From Natronobeatus ordinarius (GTDB taxonomy: Archaea; Halobacteriota; Halobacteria; Halobacteriales; Natrialbaceae): DNA of 64,000 bases. Where the stretch lies: positions 2,852,001-2,916,000 of the forward strand of contig NZ_CP101456.1 of assembly GCF_024362485.1 (NCBI RefSeq). Reading direction: 5' to 3'. Position numbers and translations under genes: made by a program. How positions within the stretch are numbered: position 1 is the stretch's first letter; every line of letters starts with the position of its first letter. This document shows positions 61,021 to 64,000 of the stretch, one piece after another. Under the pieces are notes generated by a model. That model searched no databases. It had not been told where the DNA came from and saw only the letters and a list, made by a program, of their open reading frames with translations.

Positions 61021-62118
61021 ATGAATGAAAGGCGCGTACTCGTCGTCCTGTTTGGCCTCACCGTCGCCGCAGCGATCACCTTCGTCGCGTACCACTTCAT
61101 CGCAGCACTCACTGTTTCGGTGTTCGTCTACTACTCTACGCGGCGGTTCCACAAGAGCCTCAGACGGTTCAAGCTCCCCGTGCGGACGCGGGCGGTACTC
61201 ACGTTGTCGGCGCTCTCGATACCGCTTTTCGTCCTGCTCAGTTACACGGCCGTCCTCGTCGTCCTCGAGCTGCACGAGTTCAACGAACAGTACGCTGTCA
61301 TCGAACTGGCCGCCCAGAACATCGGCTGGATCGACGACGGCGGCGAACTCCCCGAGTTAACTTTCGACGGACTCGCCGGCGCGTACTCCGCCGGAGAGTT
61401 CGACCCTCTCATCGGCTTCCTCGAGGATCACGCGTCGGCCGTCACGAGTATCACCACGTCGTTCGCGCTCAACCTCTTGGTCGTCGCCGTCGTCACCTAC
61501 TACCTCCTGATCGACGGCGTACGGCTTCGCAACTGGCTCTTGCAGTTCGACGACGACGCGATCGTCCGTGAGTACTTAGAGACCGTCGACGCCGAACTCG
61601 AGGCCGTCCTCTTTGGCAACTTGCTGAACGTGATCATCATCTCGCTGGTCGCGATCGTCGCCTTCACGGGATACAACTTCGCAGTCCCGTCCAGTGCGGA
61701 GGTTCCGTACCCGGTGCTCGCCGGTGCGCTCACAGGTGTTGCGAGCCTGATCCCGGTCGTCGGAATGAAGATCATCTACGTGCCGCTGGCGGGAGCCGCC
61801 GCGTTCCCGATCGTCCTGTCGGGCGAGACGACGCTGCTCGTCTACATCGGCGCCTTCCTCGTGGTGGCGATCGTGATCGTCGATACGATCCCGGACCTGG
61901 TGCTCCGGCCGTACCTCAGCGGCGAGCGAACCCACGTCGGGCTGTTGATGCTCGCGTACATCCTCGGCCCGGTGGTCTTCGGCTTTTACGGGCTCTTTCT
62001 GGCGCCGATCTTGCTCGTGCTGGGGCTCACCTTCGCGGACACGGCACTCCCGCGGCTGCTGGGTGCCGAACCCGACGAAGGCACGCCCAGCGACCAGCTT
62101 CGGCTCACTGATTTCTGA
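61021..62118 (+). CDS. AI-2E family transporter (PerM-like)
   Basis: 365 residues with seven or eight hydrophobic helices: LVVLFGLTVAAAITFVAYHF, LTVSVFVYYSTRRFHKSLRR, VLTLSALSIPLFVLLSYTAV, ITTSFALNLLVVAVVTYYLL, then LFGNLLNVIIISLVAIVAFT, VLAGALTGVASLIPVVGMKI and a final LLMLAYILGPVVFGFYGLFL. The family is named after AI-2 export in E. coli but most members are of unknown substrate, including Na+/H+ antiporters in haloalkaliphiles. Promoter is A/T-rich with a good TATA. Confidence 0.88.
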   Translation: MNERRVLVVLFGLTVAAAITFVAYHFIAALTVSVFVYYSTRRFHKSLRRFKLPVRTRAVLTLSALSIPLFVLLSYTAVLVVLELHEFNEQYAVIELAAQNIGWIDDGGELPELTFDGLAGAYSAGEFDPLIGFLEDHASAVTSITTSFALNLLVVAVVTYYLLIDGVRLRNWLLQFDDDAIVREYLETVDAELEAVLFGNLLNVIIISLVAIVAFTGYNFAVPSSAEVPYPVLAGALTGVASLIPVVGMKIIYVPLAGAAAFPIVLSGETTLLVYIGAFLVVAIVIVDTIPDLVLRPYLSGERTHVGLLMLAYILGPVVFGFYGLFLAPILLVLGLTFADTALPRLLGAEPDEGTPSDQLRLTDF

Positions 62119-62186
62119 CGAACGCCCGCGTTCGTCGGTGCCCGGTTATCCTAACCGTTGAAACGAGTACTATACCCCGACCTGCC

Positions 62187-63335
62187 TCAAACGACGTTTT
62201 GCTCGACGTGGCGTTCGTCCGCCACAAACCGATCGCTCGAGAGTCCGTCGATATCGACGAGTGACGCCTCCCCGTCGAGGGCGAGTTCGGCGACGAGCCG
62301 GCCGGTAGCGGGGGCGTGCTGGAAGCCGTGGCCGGAGAAGCCGGCGGCCGTGATCAGGCCCGGGGCCGTCTCCTCGACGATCGGGTGATTGTCCGGCGTC
62401 ACGGCGTAGAGGCCCGCCCAGCCGCGTTTGATCCCGGACTCGGGGCCGAAGTAGGTCGTCCAGTCGGCGGCGGCCTCGAGTGCCGACGCGGCCCAGTCGA
62501 AATCGAACGACGTCGAGTAGGCGTCGGGATCGTGGTCGGGGTCGACGTCGGCGAAGTGGCCACCGACGAGGGCGTCGCCGTCGCGTTCCGGCCGGAAGTA
62601 CGAGCCACGCGCCATGTCGATCGCCAGCGGGTCTGACTCCGGCACCGACGTCTCGGGTTCGACGACGGCGAGCTGGCGGCGCCTGGGCGCGATGGGCAGG
62701 GAGACGTCGGCCATCGCCGCCACCTGCCGTGCCCACGGGCCGGCCGCGTTGACGACGACGTCGGCCTCGAGTCGCCCGGTCTCGGTCTCGACACCCGTCA
62801 CCTGACCGCCGTCCTGACGGACGTCCGTCACGGCCGTCTTCGTCAGCACCGTCGCACCCGCCTCGGTGGCTGCCTGTGCGTACCCCTGTACGGCGAGGTG
62901 CGGGTCGGCGAAGCCGTCGGTCGGCGAGTAGGTCGCGCCGACGAACGCCTCCGGTCGGATCCCCGAACAGTACTCGAGCGCTTCCTCGGGCTCGAGGAAC
63001 GTACTCGGGACCCCGCGGTCGGTCTGCATCGCGACGTTCTCGCGGAAGGTGTCGGCCATCGCTTCGGTCCGGGCGAGAAAGAGGTAGCCCGTCCGCCGGT
63101 ACTCGATATCGATGCCAAAGCGGTCCTCGAACGTCTCCCAGACGCGCATGCTCTCGAGCGAGAGGTCAACGTTGACCGGCGTCGAGAACTGCGCGCGGAT
63201 GCCGCCGACCGAGCGTTCGGTGCTCCCGCTGCCGATCGACCCCTTCTCACAGACGGTGACCGTCGCTCCTTCGTCAGCGAGAGCGTACGCACTCGCCAGC
63301 CCGACGATCCCGCCACCAACGATGACTGCGTGCAT
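62187..63335 (-). CDS. FAD-dependent oxidoreductase (DAO family, sarcosine/glycine oxidase-like)
   Basis: 382 residues from ATG 63335. FAD-binding AVIVGGGIVGLASAYALADE, VTVCEKGSIGSGSTERSVGG (the S/T-rich flavin loop), RLEADVVVNAAGPWARQVAA, and GLYAVTPDNHPIVEETAPGL with ITAAGFSGHGFQHAPATGRL. This is the D-amino-acid oxidase superfamily: it oxidises the C-N bond of amino acids, sarcosine or glycerol-type substrates. Substrate unknown. It converges on the AI-2E-type transporter gene. Confidence 0.9.
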   Translation of the reverse strand: MHAVIVGGGIVGLASAYALADEGATVTVCEKGSIGSGSTERSVGGIRAQFSTPVNVDLSLESMRVWETFEDRFGIDIEYRRTGYLFLARTEAMADTFRENVAMQTDRGVPSTFLEPEEALEYCSGIRPEAFVGATYSPTDGFADPHLAVQGYAQAATEAGATVLTKTAVTDVRQDGGQVTGVETETGRLEADVVVNAAGPWARQVAAMADVSLPIAPRRRQLAVVEPETSVPESDPLAIDMARGSYFRPERDGDALVGGHFADVDPDHDPDAYSTSFDFDWAASALEAAADWTTYFGPESGIKRGWAGLYAVTPDNHPIVEETAPGLITAAGFSGHGFQHAPATGRLVAELALDGEASLVDIDGLSSDRFVADERHVEQNVV

Positions 63336-63445
63336 GAGTCTCACATTCGAAACGCGCTCGGTTAAGCGTTCTCGCGACGATGGTCGACCGGCGGTCGTTT
63401 CGTCGGGGCTGAACTTTTCACACCGGCGTGCGTGAGTACGCTCGA

Positions 63446-63886
63446 ATGTACGACGTCATCCTGATTCCGACTGACGGCAGCGAGTACGCCGAGTCAGCCG
63501 CCGAGACGGGAATCGAGCTCGCAGGCGTCCACGACGCGGCCGTCCACGTCGTCTGCGTGGTCGAAACCGGCCCGTTCGGCGGCCTCAGACTGCCAGGCGA
63601 TGCGGCGAGCGCGGAGGAGGCGATCCGCGATCGGGCGAACGAGTTCGTCGCCCGAATCGCCGACCGGGCGAACGCGGAGGGACTCGAGGTGACGACGGCC
63701 ACGCCGTCGGGGCCCCCGGGAAGCGAACTGCTCGAGTACGCAGAAGCCGTCGACGCCGACCTCATCGTCATGGGCACGCGAGGACGTGGCGGCTTCCACC
63801 GGGCAGCGCTCGGCAGCGTTGCCGACCACGTGATCCGGTTCGGGGACGTGCAGGTGCTGGTGAGCAAGGTGAAAGCGCCGGAGTGA
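63446..63886 (+). CDS. universal stress protein
   Basis: 146 residues from ATG 63446: MYDVILIPTDGSEYAESAAE, HVVCVVETGPFGGLRLPGDA, ending LIVMGTRGRGGFHRAALGSV with the ATP-binding G-x2-G-x9-G(S) loop. The 4-GTRGRGG- variant is normal. The gene is divergent from the FAD oxidoreductase gene, about 110 bases away. Its stress is unknown. Confidence 0.9.
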   Translation: MYDVILIPTDGSEYAESAAETGIELAGVHDAAVHVVCVVETGPFGGLRLPGDAASAEEAIRDRANEFVARIADRANAEGLEVTTATPSGPPGSELLEYAEAVDADLIVMGTRGRGGFHRAALGSVADHVIRFGDVQVLVSKVKAPE

Positions 63887-63922
63887 CTGGAAGCGAGAGA
63901 GAACGTGACGGGGTGACGTCGA

Positions 63923-64000
63923 TCACGCCGCCTCGTGGACCATCCGGTTGATGGCTTTCGTGCGTTTTCCGACGGCCCAGCCGATCAACGCGAGTCCGGC
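63923..64000 (-). CDS. 3' end of a membrane protein gene (partial)
   Basis: The reverse strand entering at the window edge reads AGLALIGWAVGKRTKAINRM, then VHEAA and a stop at 63923-63925. It looks like a final hydrophobic helix followed by a basic cytoplasmic end. Only 25 codons are in the window, so family and start are unknown. It converges on the universal stress protein gene. Confidence 0.45.
   Translation of the reverse strand, partial: AGLALIGWAVGKRTKAINRMVHEAA

Overview
The window is ordinary chromosome of an extremely halophilic archaeon of the class Halobacteria, probably Natrialbales-like. The evidence is G+C-rich DNA with strong GAC/GAG codon use, very acidic proteins, many leaderless genes with a TATA element about 25-30 bases before the start codon, and families typical of haloarchaea: bacterio-opsin-activator-type HTH regulators, HalOD1 output domains, DUF7344-like winged helices, universal stress proteins, archaeal prefoldin beta and geranylgeranyl reductase. 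I found no rRNA, tRNA, CRISPR array, complete insertion sequence or prophage. The species assignment is inference.

Layout. 1-1.5 kb: the 5' end of an HTH regulator leaving on the left edge, a VOC/epimerase-like protein, prefoldin beta and DUF3194. 1.6-7.9 kb: a complete histidine-utilisation operon (hutU-hutG-hutI-hutH, every junction overlapping) with a divergent HTH regulator that appears to share one TATA element with it. 8.3-12.3 kb: a large PAS/GAF/HTH regulator, a DUF2797 protein behind a big inverted repeat, and a flavin-binding oxidoreductase-fold protein. 12.4-14.5 kb: a split cobalamin-independent-type methionine synthase pair. 14.7-25.5 kb: single housekeeping and accessory genes (HTH regulator, M24-like protein that seems to have lost metal ligands, heme A synthase, DUF2062, two GNATs, methyltransferase, HAD phosphatase, HalOD1, YdjM-like, sulfatase, tandem Usp). 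25.6-33 kb: sensor histidine kinase, GalT-like protein, DUF7344-like regulator, and a probable sugar-catabolism pair (Gfo/Idh/MocA dehydrogenase and TIM-barrel isomerase), next to a 53-residue zinc-finger protein.

33.3-39.5 kb: an orphan four-cluster Fe-S subunit with an internal Tat-like motif, a creatininase-family protein, a membrane protein, an O-methyltransferase, a low-G+C alpha/beta hydrolase, a dUTPase-fold protein, a CinA-N/MoaB-fold protein and a HalOD1 protein. 39.6-47 kb: a 1046-residue multi-PAS/GAF regulator, a class III aminotransferase, two tandem Lrp/AsnC paralogs and a decayed hydantoinase B gene. 47-53.4 kb: OB-fold/thiolase pair, MFS transporter, geranylgeranyl reductase, a double winged-helix protein and hemE. 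53.6-64 kb: an RND/MMPL transporter with an enormous extracytoplasmic coiled coil behind a palindrome-TATA promoter, Usp, thioredoxin-fold protein, an acidic repeat protein, an Lrp-aminotransferase operon, an AI-2E-type transporter, an FAD oxidoreductase, Usp, and the 3' end of a membrane protein gene.

I did not find a convincing new multi-gene system. The best leads are local: the shared hut promoter, the 16-bp operator-like palindrome before the RND pump, two large inverted repeats (10.7 kb and 29.9 kb), the M24-like protein with lost metal ligands, the Fe-S protein with a buried Tat motif, the hyuB wreck beside duplicated Lrp genes, and the RND coiled-coil insertion.
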